The notes beneath the pieces were generated by a model. The model did no database searches. It saw nothing but the letters and a program-made list of their open reading frames with translations, and was not told the DNA's origin. The translations under genes were made by a program, and so were the position numbers. From the NCBI RefSeq assembly GCF_963576545.1, contig NW_026870594.1, forward strand, positions 186,001-250,000: a stretch of 64,000 nt of DNA, given 5' to 3'. Below are positions 1-11,409 of this stretch, piece by piece. The stretch's first letter is position 1; each line of letters starts with the position of its first letter. The DNA comes from Limanda limanda (lineage: Eukaryota; Chordata; Actinopteri; Pleuronectiformes; Pleuronectidae).

Positions 1-64
1 AGGAGAAAGAGATATTCTTGAATAACTTTTTTTGTGAAGGTCGGAGAGACTTGCAAGTAGGCTC

Positions 65-84
65 TACCCCCACTAAATGGGGTA
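65..84 (+). repeat. Short inverted repeat in the A unit (TACCCC/GGGGTA)
   Basis: TACCCC at 65-70 pairs with GGGGTA at 79-84 around an eight-base loop (CACTAAAT). It is present in most A units. The TTGCG subclass loses the terminal pair, and units with GGAGTTG (for example near 25,275, 34,938 and 41,541) also lose a G-C pair. The subclass variants therefore weaken rather than preserve the stem, so a selected structural role is doubtful. B has no equivalent. Confidence 0.6.
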
Positions 85-103
85 GCGCGCATCGATCGGT
101 ACC
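85..103 (+). repeat. Cluster of four palindromic hexamers in the A unit
   Basis: GCGCGC (85-90), ATCGAT (91-96), CGATCG (93-98) and GGTACC (98-103) abut or overlap. B units keep ATCGAT and GGTACC but not GCGCGC or CGATCG. The stretch ATCGATYGGTACCATCC is the longest conserved island between A and B outside the identical 5' block, which makes it a candidate protein-contact site; this is inference. About 22 A units carry GCGCAC instead of GCGCGC, and others carry ATCAGTACC or ATCAATCGG. All of these are CpG transitions. Confidence 0.7.
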
Positions 104-130
104 ATCCTTGAGCTTCTCCGACTTTCGGAA

Positions 131-151
131 GGGTTAGGGTTAGGGTTAGGG
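131..151 (+). repeat. Telomeric block (GGGTTA)3GGG of an A unit
   Basis: Four GGG runs separated by three TTA spacers, the minimum for one intramolecular telomere-type G-quadruplex. The same block occurs in 294 of the 308 A units; the other 14 have (GGGTTA)2GGG. That gives about 910 TTAGGG copies in the window. The block contains overlapping TTAGGGTTA sites of the kind bound by Myb-type telomere-repeat proteins such as TRF1/TRF2 and Tbf1. Binding here is an inference from the motif. No block is longer than three TTAGGG, so this is interspersed telomeric sequence and not a terminal telomere tract. Confidence 0.95.
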
Positions 152-163
152 ATGAAAGCACAT

Positions 164-318
164 AGGAGAAAGAGATATTCTTGAATAACTTTTTTTGTGA
201 AGGTCGGAGAGACTTGGAAAGTGGTTGCATCTGGACTAATTTGGGTCCTGCGGATCGATTGGTACCATCCCCGAGCTTGTACGACCTTCGGAAGAGGTCG
301 ACCGACGAAATTCCCCCA
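164..318 (+). repeat. Exemplar B monomer, 155 bp, telomere-free
   Basis: This is the first of 90 B units. Positions 11-53 of the monomer match A exactly. The next 78 nt align to A without a gap at 55 of 78 positions, including a conserved ATCGATYGGTACCATCC core and TTCGGAAG. After that, A has the telomeric block while B has AGGTCGACC, then GACGAAA and a C-rich tail (CCCCC). The 8-bp length difference lies entirely in this 3' part. B is therefore a paralogue of A and not an unrelated spacer. B units are separated by 1 to 17 A units. The positions and variants of B units are the best markers of higher-order structure. Confidence 0.95.
282..303 (+). repeat. B-specific inverted repeat and SalI-type palindrome
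   Basis: CGACCT at 282-287 pairs with AGGTCG at 295-300 around a seven-base loop (TCGGAAG), and GGTCGACC at 296-303 is itself palindromic. The region sits exactly where A units carry the telomeric block. Variants within it trace duplication history: GTAAGACC in the B units at 3,533, 5,946 and 7,552, and CTTCAG in place of CTTCGG in the B units at 40,503, 43,413, 46,649 and 48,752. Confidence 0.6.
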
Positions 319-3300
319 AATCTGAGGAGATATTCTTGAATAACTTTTTTTGTGAAGGTCGGAGAGACTTGCAAGTAGGCTCTACCCCCACTAAATGGGG
401 TAGCGCGCATCGATCGGTACCATCCTTGAGCTTCTCCGACTTTCGGAAGGGTTAGGGTTAGGGTTAGGGATGAAAGCACATAGGAGAAAGAGATATTCTT
501 GAATAACTTTTTTTGTGAAGGTCGGAGAGACTTGAAAAGTGGTTGCATCTGGACTAATTTGGGTCCTGCGGATCGATTGGTACCATCCCCGAGCTTGTAC
601 GACCTTCGGAAGAGGTCGACCGACGAAATTCCCCCAAATCTGAGGAGATATTCTTGAATAACTTTTTTTGTGAAGGTCGGAGAGACTTGCAAGTAGGCTC
701 TACCCCCACTAAATGGGGTTGCGCGCATCGATCGGTACCATCCTTGAGCTTCTCCGACTTTCGGAAGGGTTAGGGTTAGGGTTAGGGATGAAAGCACATA
801 GGAGAAAGAGATATTCTTGAATAACTTTTTTTGTGAAGGTCGGAGAGACTTGCAAGTAGGCTCTACCCCCACTAAATGGGGTAGCGCGCATCGATCGGTA
901 CCATCCTTGAGCTTCTCCGACTTTCGGAAGGGTTAGGGTTAGGGTTAGGGATGAAAGCACATAGGAGAAAGAGATATTCTTGAATAACTTTTTTTGTGAA
1001 GGTCGGAGAGACTTGGAAAGTGGTTGCATCTGGACTAATTTGGGTCCTGCGGATCGATTGGTACCATCCCCGAGCTTGTACGACCTTCGGAAGAGGTCGA
1101 CCGACGAAATTCCCCCAAATCTGAGGAGATATTCTTGAATTACTTTTTTTGTGAAGGTCGGAGAGACTTGCAAGTAGGCTCTACCCCCACTAAATGGGGT
1201 TGCGCGCATCGATCGGTACCATCCTTGAGCTTCTCCGACTTTCGGAAGGGTTAGGGTTAGGGTTAGGGATGAAAGCACATAGGAGAAAGAGATATTCTTG
1301 AATAACTTTTTTTGTGAAGGTCGGAGAGACTTGCAAGTAGGCTCTACCCCCACTAAATGGGGTAGCGCGCATCGATCGGTACCATCCTTGAGCTTCTCCG
1401 ACTTTCGGAAGGGTTAGGGTTAGGGTTAGGGATGAAAGCACATAGGAGAAAGAGATATTCTTGAATAACTTTTTTTGTGAAGGTCGGAGAGACTTGGAAA
1501 GTGGTTGCATCTGGACTAATTTGGGTCCTGCGGATCGATTGGTACCATCCCCGAGCTTGTACGACCTTCGGAAGAGGTCGACCGACGAAATTCCCCCAAA
1601 TCTGAGGAGATATTCTTGAATTACTTTTTTTGTGAAGGTCGGAGAGACTTGCAAGTAGGCTCTACCCCCACTAAATGGGGTTGCGCGCATCGATCGGTAC
1701 CATCCTTGAGCTTCTCCGACTTTCGGAAGGGTTAGGGTTAGGGTTAGGGATGAAAGCACATAGGAGAAAGAGATATTCTTGAATAACTTTTTTTGTGAAG
1801 GTCGGAGAGACTTGCAAGTAGGCTCTACCCCCACTAAATGGGGTAACGCGCATCGATTGGTACCATCCTTGAGCTTCTCCGACTTTCGGAAGGGTTAGGG
1901 TTAGGGTTAGGGATGAAAGCACATAGGAGAAAGAGATATTCTTGAATAACTTTTTTTGTGAAGGTCGGAGAGACTTGCAAGTAGGCTCTACCCCCACTAA
2001 ATGGGGTAGCGCGCATCGATCGGTACCATCCTTGAGCTTCTCCGACTTTCGGAAGGGTTAGGGTTAGGGTTAGGGATGAAAGCACATAGGAGAAAGAGAT
2101 ATTCTTGAATAACTTTTTTTGTGAAGGTCGGAGAGACTTGCAAGTAGGCTCTACCCCCACTAAATGGGGTAGCGCGCATCGATCGGTACCATCCTTGAGC
2201 TTCTCCGACTTTCGGAAGGGTTAGGGTTAGGGTTAGGGATGAAAGCACATAGGAGAAAGAGATATTCTTGAATAACTTTTTTTGTGAAGGTCGGAGAGAC
2301 TTGGAAAGTGGTTGCATCTGGACTAATTTGGGTCCTGCGGATCGATTGGTACCATCCCCGAGCTTGTACGACCTTCGGAAGAGGTCGACCGACGAAATTC
2401 CCCCAAATCTGAGGAGATATTCTTGAATTACTTTTTTTGTGAAGGTCGGAGAGACTTGCAAGTAGGCTCTACCCCCACTAAATGGGGTTGCGCGCATCGA
2501 TCGGTACCATCCTTGAGCTTCTCCGACTTTCGGAAGGGTTAGGGTTAGGGTTAGGGATGAAAGCACATAGGAGAAAGAGATATTCTTGAATAACTTTTTT
2601 TGTGAAGGTCGGAGAGACTTGCAAGTAGGCTCTACCCCCACTAAATGGGGTAGCGCGCATCGATCGGTACCATCCTTGAGCTTCTCCGACTTTCGGAAGG
2701 GTTAGGGTTAGGGATGAAAGCACATAGGAGAAAGAGATATTCTTGAATAACTTTTTTTGTGAAGGTCGGAGAGACTTGGAAAGTGGTTGCATCTGGACTA
2801 ATTTGGGTCCTGCGGATCGATTGGTACCATCCCCGAGCTTGTACGACCTTCGGAAGAGGTCGACCGACGAAATTCCCCCAAATCTGAGGAGATATTCTTG
2901 AATTACTTTTTTTGTGAAGGTCGGAGAGACTTGCAAGTAGGCTCTACCCCCACTAAATGGGGTTGCGCGCATCGATCGGTACCATCCTTGAGCTTCTCCG
3001 ACTTTCGGAAGGGTTAGGGTTAGGGTTAGGGATGAAAGCACATAGGAGAAAGAGATATTCTTGAATAACTTTTTTTGTGAAGGTCGGAGAGACTTGCAAG
3101 TAGGCTCTACCCCCACTAAATGGGGTAACGCGCATCGATTGGTACCATCCTTGAGCTTCTCCGACTTTCGGAAGGGTTAGGGTTAGGGTTAGGGATGAAA
3201 GCACATAGGAGAAAGAGATATTCTTGAATAACTTTTTTTGTGAAGGTCGGAGAGACTTGCAAGTAGGCTCTACCCCCACTAAATGGGGTAGCGCGCATCG

Positions 3301-3532
3301 ATCGGTACCATCCTTGAGCTTCTCCGACTTTCGGAAGGGTTAGGGTTAGGGTTAGGGATGAAAGCACATAGGAGAAAGAGATATTCTTGAATAACTTTTT
3401 TTGTGAAGGTCGGAGAGACTTGCAAGTAGGCTCTACCCCCACTAAATGGGGTAGCGCGCATCGATCGGTACCATCCTTGAGCTTCTCCGACTTTCGGAAG
3501 GGTTAGGGTTAGGGTTAGGGATGAAAGCACAT

Positions 3533-5138
3533 AGGAGAAAGAGATATTCTTGAATAACTTTTTTTGTGAAGGTCGGAGAGACTTGGAAAGTGGTTGCATC
3601 TGGACTAATTTGGGTCCTGCGGATCGATTGGTACCATCCCCGAGCTTGTAAGACCTTCGGAAGAGGTCGACCGACGAAATTCCCCCAAATCTGAGGAGAT
3701 ATTCTTGAATAACTTTTTTTGTGAAGGTCGGAGAGACTTGCAAGTAGGCTCTACCCCCACTAAATGGGGTTGCGCGCATCGATCGGTACCATCCTTGAGC
3801 TTCTCCGACTTTCGGAAGGGTTAGGGTTAGGGTTAGGGATGAAAGCACATAGGAGAAAGAGATATTCTTGAATAACCTTTTTTGTGAAGGTCGGAGAGAC
3901 TTGCAAGTAGGCTCTACCCCCACTAAATGGGGTAGCGCGCATCGATCGGTACCATCCTTGAGCTTCTCCGACTTTCGGAAGGGTTAGGGTTAGGGTTAGG
4001 GATGAAAGCACATAGGAGAAAGAGATATTCTTGAATAACTTTTTTTGTGAAGGTCGGAGAGACTTGGAAAGTGGTTGCATCTGGACTAATTTGGGTCCTG
4101 CGGATCTATTGGTACCATCCCCAAGCTTGTACGACCTTCGGAAGAGGTCGACCGACGAAATTCCCCCAAATCTGAGGAGATATTCTTGAATAACTTTTTT
4201 TGTGAAGGTCGGAGAGACTTGCAAGTAGGCTCTACTCCCACTAAATGGGGTAGCGCGCATCGATCGGTACCATCCTTGAGCTTCTCCGACTTTCGGAAGG
4301 GTTAGGGTTAGGGTTAGGGATGAAAGCACATAGGAGAAAGAGATATTCATGAATAACTTTTTTTGTGAAGGTTGGAGAGACTTGGAAAGTGGTTGCATCT
4401 GGACTAATTTGGGTCCTGCGGATCGATTGGTACCATCCCCGAGCTTGTACGACCTTCGGAAGAGGTCGACCGACGAAATTCCCCCAAATCTGAGGAGATA
4501 TTCTTGAATAACTTTTTTTGTGAAGGTCGGAGAGACTTGCAAGTAGGCTCTACCCCCACTAAATGGGGTTGCGCGCATCGATCGGTACCATCCTTGAGCT
4601 TCTCCGACTTTCGGAAGGGTTAGGGTTAGGGTTAGGGATGAAAGCACATAGGAGAAAGAGATATTCTTGAATAACTTTTTTTGTGAAGGTCGGAGAGACT
4701 TGCAAGTAGGCTCTACCCCCACTAAATGGGGTAGCGCGCATCGATCGGTACCATCCTTGAGCTTCTCCGACTTTCGGAAGGGTTAGGGTTAGGGTTAGGG
4801 ATGAAAGCACATAGGAGAAAGAGATATTCTTGAATAACTTTTTTTGTGAAGGTCGGAGAGACTTGCAAGTAGGCTCTACCCCCACTAAATGGGGTAGCGC
4901 GCATCGATCAGTACCATCTTTGAGCTTCTCCGACTTTCGGAAGGGTTAGGGTTAGGGTTAGGGATGAAAGCACATAGGAGAAAGAGATATTCTTGAATAA
5001 CTTTTTTTGTGAAGGTCGGAGAGACTTGCAAGTAGGCTCTACCCCCACTAAATGGGGTAGCGCGCATCGATCGGTACCATCCTTGAGCTTCTCCGACTTT
5101 CGGAAGGGTTAGGGTTAGGGTTAGGGATGAAAGCACAT
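3533..5138 (+). repeat. 1,606-bp module, copy 1 (B A2 B A B A4)
   Basis: B units start at 3533, 4014 and 4332, followed by two, one and four A units. Markers are GTAAGACC in the first B, CTACTCCC in the A between the second and third B (near 4,233), and ATTCATGAAT with GGTTGG at the start of the third B. The same module recurs at 5946, 7552 and 11410, and CTACTCCC is present in all four. The 4,019-bp offset to the copy at 7552 holds for the B units from 2726 to 5139. Confidence 0.9.
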
Positions 5139-5945
5139 AGGAGAAAGAGATATTCTTGAATAACTTTTTTTGTGAAGGTCGGAGAGACTTGGAAAGTGGT
5201 TGCATCTGGACTAATTTGGGTCCTGCGGATCGATTGGTACCATCCCCGAGCTTGTACGACCTTCGGAAGAGGTCGACCGACGAAATTCCCCCAAATCTGA
5301 GGAGATATTCTTGAATTACTTTTTTTGTGAAGGTCGGAGAGACTTGCAAGTAGGCTCTACCCCCACTAAATGGGGTTGCGCGCATCGATCGGTACCATCC
5401 TTGAGCTTCTCCGACTTTCGGAAGGGTTAGGGTTAGGGTTAGGGATGAAAGCACATAGGAGAAAGAGATATTCTTGAATAACTTTTTTTGTGAAGGTCGG
5501 AGAGACTTGCAAGTAGGCTCTACCCCCACTAAATGGGGTAACGCGCATCGATTGGTACCATCCTTGAGCTTCTCCGACTTTCGGAAGGGTTAGGGTTAGG
5601 GTTAGGGATGAAAGCACATAGGAGAAAGAGATATTCTTGAAAAACTTTTTTTGTGAAGGTCGGAGAGACTTGCAAGTAGGCTCTACCCCCACTAAATGGG
5701 GTAGCGCGCATCGATCGGTACCATCCTTGAGCTTCTCCGACTTTCGGAAGGGTTAGGGTTAGGGTTAGGGATGAAAGCACATAGGAGAAAGAGATATTCT
5801 TGAATAACTTTTTTTGTGAAGGTCGGAGAGACTTGCAAGTAGGCTCTACCCCCACTAAATGGGGTAGCGCGCATCGATCGGTACCATCCTTGAGCTTCTC
5901 CGACTTTCGGAAGGGTTAGGGTTAGGGTTAGGGATGAAAGCACAT
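5139..5945 (+). repeat. B A4 linker between module copies
   Basis: One B (5139) and four A units. It includes GAATTAC after the B, AACGCGC with ATTGG near 5,541, and a private AAAAAC change near 5,640. It resembles 2251-3532 more than the flanking module copies. Confidence 0.8.
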
Positions 5946-7551
5946 AGGAGAAAGAGATATTCTTGAATAACTTTTTTTGTGAAGGTCGGAGAGACTTGGA
6001 AAGTGGTTGCATCTGGACTAATTTGGGTCCTGCGGATCGATTGGTACCATCCCCGAGCTTGTAAGACCTTCGGAAGAGGTCGACCGACGAAATTCCCCCA
6101 AATCTGAGGAGATATTCTTGAATAACTTTTTTTGTGAAGGTCGGAGAGACTTGCAAGTAGGCTCTACCCCCACTAAATGGGGTTGCGCGCATCGATCGGT
6201 ACCATCCTTGAGCTTCTCCGACTTTCGGAAGGGTTAGGGTTAGGGTTAGGGATGAAAGCACATAGGAGAAAGAGATATTCTTGAATAACTTTTTTTGTGA
6301 AGGTCGGAGAGACTTGCAAGTAGGCTCTACCCCCACTAAATGGGGTAGCGCGCATCGATCGGTACCATCCTTGAGCTTCTCCGACTTTCGGAAGGGTTAG
6401 GGTTAGGGTTAGGGATGAAAGCACATAGGAGAAAGAGATATTCTTGAATAACTTTTTTTGTGAAGGTCGGAGAGACTTGGAAAGTGGTTGCATCTGGACT
6501 AATTTGGGTCCTGCGGATCGATTGGTACCATCCCCGAGCTTGTACGACCTTCGGAAGAGGTCGACCGACGAAATTCCCCCAAATCTGAGGAGATATTCTT
6601 GAATAACTTTTTTTGTGAAGGTCGGAGAGACTTGCAAGTAGGCTCTACTCCCACTAAATGGGGTAGCGCGCATCGATCGGTACCATCCTTGAGCTTCTCC
6701 GACTTTCGGAAGGGTTAGGGTTAGGGTTAGGGATGAAAGCACATAGGAGAAAGAGATATTCTTGAATAACTTTTTTTGTGAAGGTCGGAGAAACTTGGAA
6801 AGTGGTTGCATCTGGACTAATTTGGGTCCTGCGGATCAATTGGTACCATCCCCGAGCTTGTACGACCTTCGGAAGAGGTCGACCGACGAAATTCCCCCAA
6901 ATCTGAGGAGATATTCTTGAATTACTTTTTTTGTGAAGGTCGGAGAGACTTGCAAGTAGGCTCTACCCCCACTAAATGGGGTTGCGCGCATCGATCGGTA
7001 CCATCCTTGAGCTTCTCCGACTTTCGGAAGGGTTAGGGTTAGGGTTAGGGATGAAAGCACATAGGAGAAAGAGATATTCTTGAATAACTTTTTTTGTGAA
7101 GGTCGGAGAGACTTGCAAGTAGGCTCTACCCCCACTAAATGGGGTAACGCGCATCGATTGGTACCATCCTTGAGCTTCTCCGACTTTCGGAAGGGTTAGG
7201 GTTAGGGTTAGGGATGAAAGCACATAGGAGAAAGAGATATTCTTGAATAACTTTTTTTGTGAAGGTCGGAGAGACTTGCAAGTAGGCTCTACCCCCACTA
7301 AATGGGGTAGCGCGCATCGATCGGTACCATCCTTGAGCTTCTCCGACTTTCGGAAGGGTTAGGGTTAGGGTTAGGGATGAAAGCACATAGGAGAAAGAGA
7401 TATTCTTGAATAACTTTTTTTGTGAAGGTCGGAGAGACTTGCAAGTAGGCTCTACCCCCACTAAATGGGGTAGCGCGCATCGATCGGTACCATCCTTGAG
7501 CTTCTCCGACTTTCGGAAGGGTTAGGGTTAGGGTTAGGGATGAAAGCACAT
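5946..7551 (+). repeat. 1,606-bp module, copy 2
   Basis: B units start at 5946, 6427 and 6745. It shares GTAAGACC in the first B and CTACTCCC near 6,649 with the other copies. Its third B has the ordinary ATTCTTGAAT and a private GGAGAAACTT, unlike the third B at 4332, 8351 and 12209. It is directly followed by copy 3 at 7552. Confidence 0.9.
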
Positions 7552-10500
7552 AGGAGAAAGAGATATTCTTGAATAACTTTTTTTGTGAAGGTCGGAGAGA
7601 CTTGGAAAGTGGTTGCATCTGGACTAATTTGGGTCCTGCGGATCGATTGGTACCATCCCCGAGCTTGTAAGACCTTCGGAAGAGGTCGACCGACGAAATT
7701 CCCCCAAATCTGAGGAGATATTCTTGAATAACTTTTTTTGTGAAGGTCGGAGAGACTTGCAAGTAGGCTCTACCCCCACTAAATGGGGTTGCGCGCATCG
7801 ATCGGTACCATCCTTGAGCTTCTCCGACTTTCGGAAGGGTTAGGGTTAGGGTTAGGGATGAAAGCACATAGGAGAAAGAGATATTCTTGAATAACTTTTT
7901 TTGTGAAGGTCGGAGAGACTTGCAAGTAGGCTCTACCCCCACTAAATGGGGTAGCGCGCATCGATCGGTACCATCCTTGAGCTTCTCCGACTTTCGGAAG
8001 GGTTAGGGTTAGGGTTAGGGATGAAAGCACATAGGAGAAAGAGATATTCTTGAATAACTTTTTTTGTGAAGGTCGGAGAGACTTGGAAAGTGGTTGCATC
8101 TGGACTAATTTGGGTCCTGCGGATCGATTGGTACCATCCCCGAGCTTGTACGACCTTCGGAAGAGGTCGACCGACGAAATTCCCCCAAATCTGAGGAGAT
8201 ATTCTTGAATAACTTTCTTTGTGAAGGTCGGAGAGACTTGCAAGTAGGCTCTACTCCCACTAAATGGGGTAGCGCGCATCGATCGGTACCATCCTTGAGC
8301 TTCTCCGACTTTCGGAAGGGTTAGGGTTAGGGTTAGGGATGAAAGCACATAGGAGAAAGAGATATTCATGAATAACTTTTTTTGTGAAGGTTGGAGAGAC
8401 TTGGAAAGTGGTTGCATCTGGACTAATTTGGGTCCTGCGGATCGATTGGTACCATCCCCGAGCTTGTACGACCTTCGGAAGAGGTCGACCGACGAAATTC
8501 CCCCAAATCTGAGGAGATATTCTTGAATAACTTTTTTTGTGAAGGTCGGAGAGACTTGCAAGTAGGCTCTACCCCCACTAAATGGGGTTGCGCGCATCGA
8601 TCGGTACCATCCTTGAGCTTCTCCGACTTTCGGAAGGGTTAGGGTTAGGGTTAGGGATGAAAGCACATAGGAGAAAGAGATATTCTTGAATAACTTTTTT
8701 TGTGAAGGTCGGAGAGACTTGCAAGTAGGCTCTACCCCCACTAAATGGGGTAGCGCGCATCGATCAGTACCATCCTTGAGCTTCTCCGACTTTCGGAAGG
8801 GTTAGGGTTAGGGTTAGGGATGAAAGCACATAGGAGAAAGAGATATTCTTGAATGACTTTTTTTGTGAAGGTCGGAGAGACTTGCAAGTAGGCTCTACCC
8901 CCACTAAATGGGGTAGCGCGCATCGATCAGTACCATCCTTGAGCTTCTCCGACTTTCGGAAGGGTTAGGGTTAGGGTTAGGGATGAAAGCACATAGGAGA
9001 AAGAGATATTCTTGAATAACTTTTTTTGTGAAGGTCGGAGAGACTTGCAAGTAGGCTCTACCCCCACTAAATGGGGTAGCGCGCATCGATCGGTACCATC
9101 CTTGAGCTTCTCCGACTTTCGGAAGGGTTAGGGTTAGGGTTAGGGATGAAAGCACATAGGAGAAAGAGATATTCTTGAATAACTTTTTTTGTGAAGGTCG
9201 GAGAGACTTGGAAAGTGGTTGCATCTGGACTAATTTGGGTCCTGCGGATCGATTGGTACCATCCCCGAGCTTGTACGACCTTCGGAAGAGGTCGACCGAC
9301 GAAATTCCCCCAAATCTGAGGAGATATTCTTGAATAACTTTTTTTGTGAAGGTCGGAGAGACTTGCAAGTAGGCTCTACCCCCACTAAATGGGGTAGCGC
9401 ACATCGATCGGTACCATCCTTGAGCTTCTCCGACTTTCGGAAGGGTTAGGGTTAGGGTTAGGGATGAAAGCACATAGGAGAAAGAGATATTCTTGAATAA
9501 CTTTTTTTGTGAAGGTCGGAGAGACTTGCAAGTAGGCTCTACCCCCACTAAATGGGGTAGCGCACATCGATCGGTACCATCCTTGAGCTTCTCCGACTTT
9601 TGGAAGGGTTAGGGTTAGGGTTAGGGATGAAAGCACATAGGAGAAAGAGATATTCTTGAATAACTTTTTTTGTGAAGGTCGGAGAGACTTGCAAGTAGGC
9701 TCTACCCCCACTAAATGGGGTAGCGCGCATCGATCGGTACCATCCTTGAGCTTCTCCGACTTTCGGAAGGGTTAGGGTTAGGGTTAGGGATGAAAGCACA
9801 TAGGAGAAAGAGATATTCTTGAATAACTTTTTTTGTGAAGGTCGGAGAGACTTGCAAGTAGGCTCTACCCCCACTAAATGGGGTAGCGCACATCGATCGG
9901 TACCATCCTTGAGCTTCTCCGACTTTCGGAAGGGTTAGGGTTAGGGTTAGGGATGAAAGCACATAGGAGAAAGAGATATTCTTGAATAACTTTTTTTGTG
10001 AAGGTCGGAGAAACTTGCAAGTAGGCTCTACCCCCACTAAATGGGGTAGCGCGCATCGATCGGTACCATCCTTGAGCTTCTCCGACTTTCGGAAGGGTTA
10101 GGGTTAGGGTTAGGGATGAAAGCACATAGGAGAAAGAGATATTCTTGAATAACTTTTTTTGTGAAGGTCGGAGAGACTTGAAAAGTGGTTGCATCTGGAC
10201 TAATTTGGGTCCTGCGGATCGATTGGTACCATCCCCGAGCTTGTACGACCTTCGGAAGAGGTCGACCGACGAAATTCCCCCAAATCTGAGGAGATATTCT
10301 TGAATAACTTTTTTTGTGAAGGTCGGAGAGACTTGCAAGTAGGCTCTACCCCCACTAAATGGGGTAGCGCACATCGATCGGTACCATCTTTGAGCTTCTC
10401 CGACTTTCGGAAGGGTTAGGGTTAGGGTTAGGGATGAAAGCACATAGGAGAAAGAGATATTCTTGAATAACTTTTTTTGTGAAGGTCGGAGAGACTTGCA

Positions 10501-11409
10501 AGTAGGCTCTACCCCCACTAAATGGGGTAGCGCGCATCGATCGGTACCATCCTTGAGCTTCTCCGACTTTTGGAAGGGTTAGGGTTAGGGTTAGGGATGA
10601 AAGCACATAGGAGAAAGAGATATTCTTGAATAACTTTTTTTGTGAAGGTCGGAGAGACTTGCAAGTAGGCTCTACCCCCACTAAATGGGGTAGCGCGCAT
10701 CGATCAGTACCATCCTTGAGCTTCTCCGACTTTCAGAAGGGTTAGGGTTAGGGATGAAAGCACATAGGAGAAAGAGATATTCTTGAATAACTTTTTTTGT
10801 GAAGGTCGGAGAGACTTGCAAGTAGGCTCTACCCCCACTAAATGGGGTAGCGCGCATCGATCGGTACCATCCTTGAGCTTCTCCGACTTTCGGAAGGGTT
10901 AGGGTTAGGGTTAGGGATGAAAGCACATAGGAGAAAGAGATATTCTTGAATAACTTTTTTTGTGAAGGTCGGAGAGACTTGCAAGTAGGCTCTACCCCCA
11001 CTAAATGGGGTAGCGCACATCGATCGGTACCATCCTTGAGCTTCTCCGACTTTCGGAAGGGTTAGGGTTAGGGTTAGGGATGAAAGCACATAGGAGAAAG
11101 AGATATTCTTGAATAACTTTTTTTGTGAAGGTCGGAGAGACTTGGAAAGTGGTTGCATCTGGACTAATTTGGGTCCTGCGGATCGATTGGTACCATCCCC
11201 GAGCTTGTACGACCTTCGGAAGAGGTCGACCGACGAAATTCCCCCAAATCTGAGGAGATATTCTTGAATAACTTTTTTTGTGAAGGTCGGAGAGACTTGC
11301 AAGTAGGCTCTACCCCCACTAAATGGGGTAGCGCACATCGATCGGTACCATCCTTGAGCTTCTCCGACTTTCGGAAGGGTTAGGGTTAGGGTTAGGGATG
11401 AAAGCACAT
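7552..11409 (+). repeat. 3,858-bp higher-order repeat, copy 1
   Basis: B units start at 7552, 8033, 8351, 9158, 10128 and 11092. The pattern is B A2 B A B A4 B A5 B A5(one short) B A, and its first 1,606 bp are module copy 3. Every one of the six B units has a partner exactly 3,858 bp to the right. Shared variants include GCGCAC in several A units (near 9,400, 9,560 and 9,885), TTTTGGAAG (near 9,600 and 10,571) and TTTCAGAAG joined to a short telomeric block (near 10,735). A private AACTTTCTTT lies near 8,214. Confidence 0.93.

Larger units (their letters stand above)
1..163 (+). repeat. Exemplar A monomer, 163 bp, with telomeric block
   Basis: This is the first A unit and is essentially the consensus. 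In order it has AGGAGAAAGA, a 43-nt block (11-53) that is identical in B, a T7 tract at 27-33, a C-run/G-run hairpin (65-84), a cluster of palindromic hexamers (85-103), TTCGGAAG (124-131), the telomeric block (131-151) and the tail GATGAAAGCACAT. It has seven CpG sites. An A unit that follows a B begins with the B-like tail AATCTGAGGA in place of AGGAGAAAGA, so the boundary is a convention. Many A units directly after a B carry GGGGTTGCG where others carry GGGGTAGCG, which marks a subclass tied to position in the higher-order repeat. Confidence 0.96.
1..3532 (+). repeat. Left block, irregular A/B mixture
   Basis: B units start at 164, 482, 963, 1444, 2251 and 2726, preceded by 1, 1, 2, 2, 4 and 2 A units. 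The A unit at 2569-2725 is a 157-bp short unit. A segment starting with the B at 1444 recurs 1,282 bp later at 2726, sharing the AACGCGC plus ATTGG variants near 1,845 and 3,127. The GAATTAC variant appears after the B units at 963, 1444, 2251 and 2726. The array was already in progress at base 1, so the true left boundary lies outside the window. Confidence 0.88.

Noticed and set aside
65..84. Hairpin as a transcription terminator
   Set aside because: The stem is short, no T run follows it, and the common subclass variants break it.
85..108. Internal polymerase III promoter or tRNA-derived unit
   Set aside because: The GATCGATTGG and GGTACC stretches are loosely reminiscent of a B box but lack its invariant GGTTCGA pattern, and no A box, acceptor stem or CCA is present.
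131..151. True terminal telomere
   Set aside because: No tract exceeds three TTAGGG, and each is embedded in satellite sequence.
287..303. CENP-B box in the B unit
   Set aside because: TTCG and the A five bases later are present, but the CGGG part of the box reads TCGA, and the A unit fits no better. A centromere assignment is not supported.
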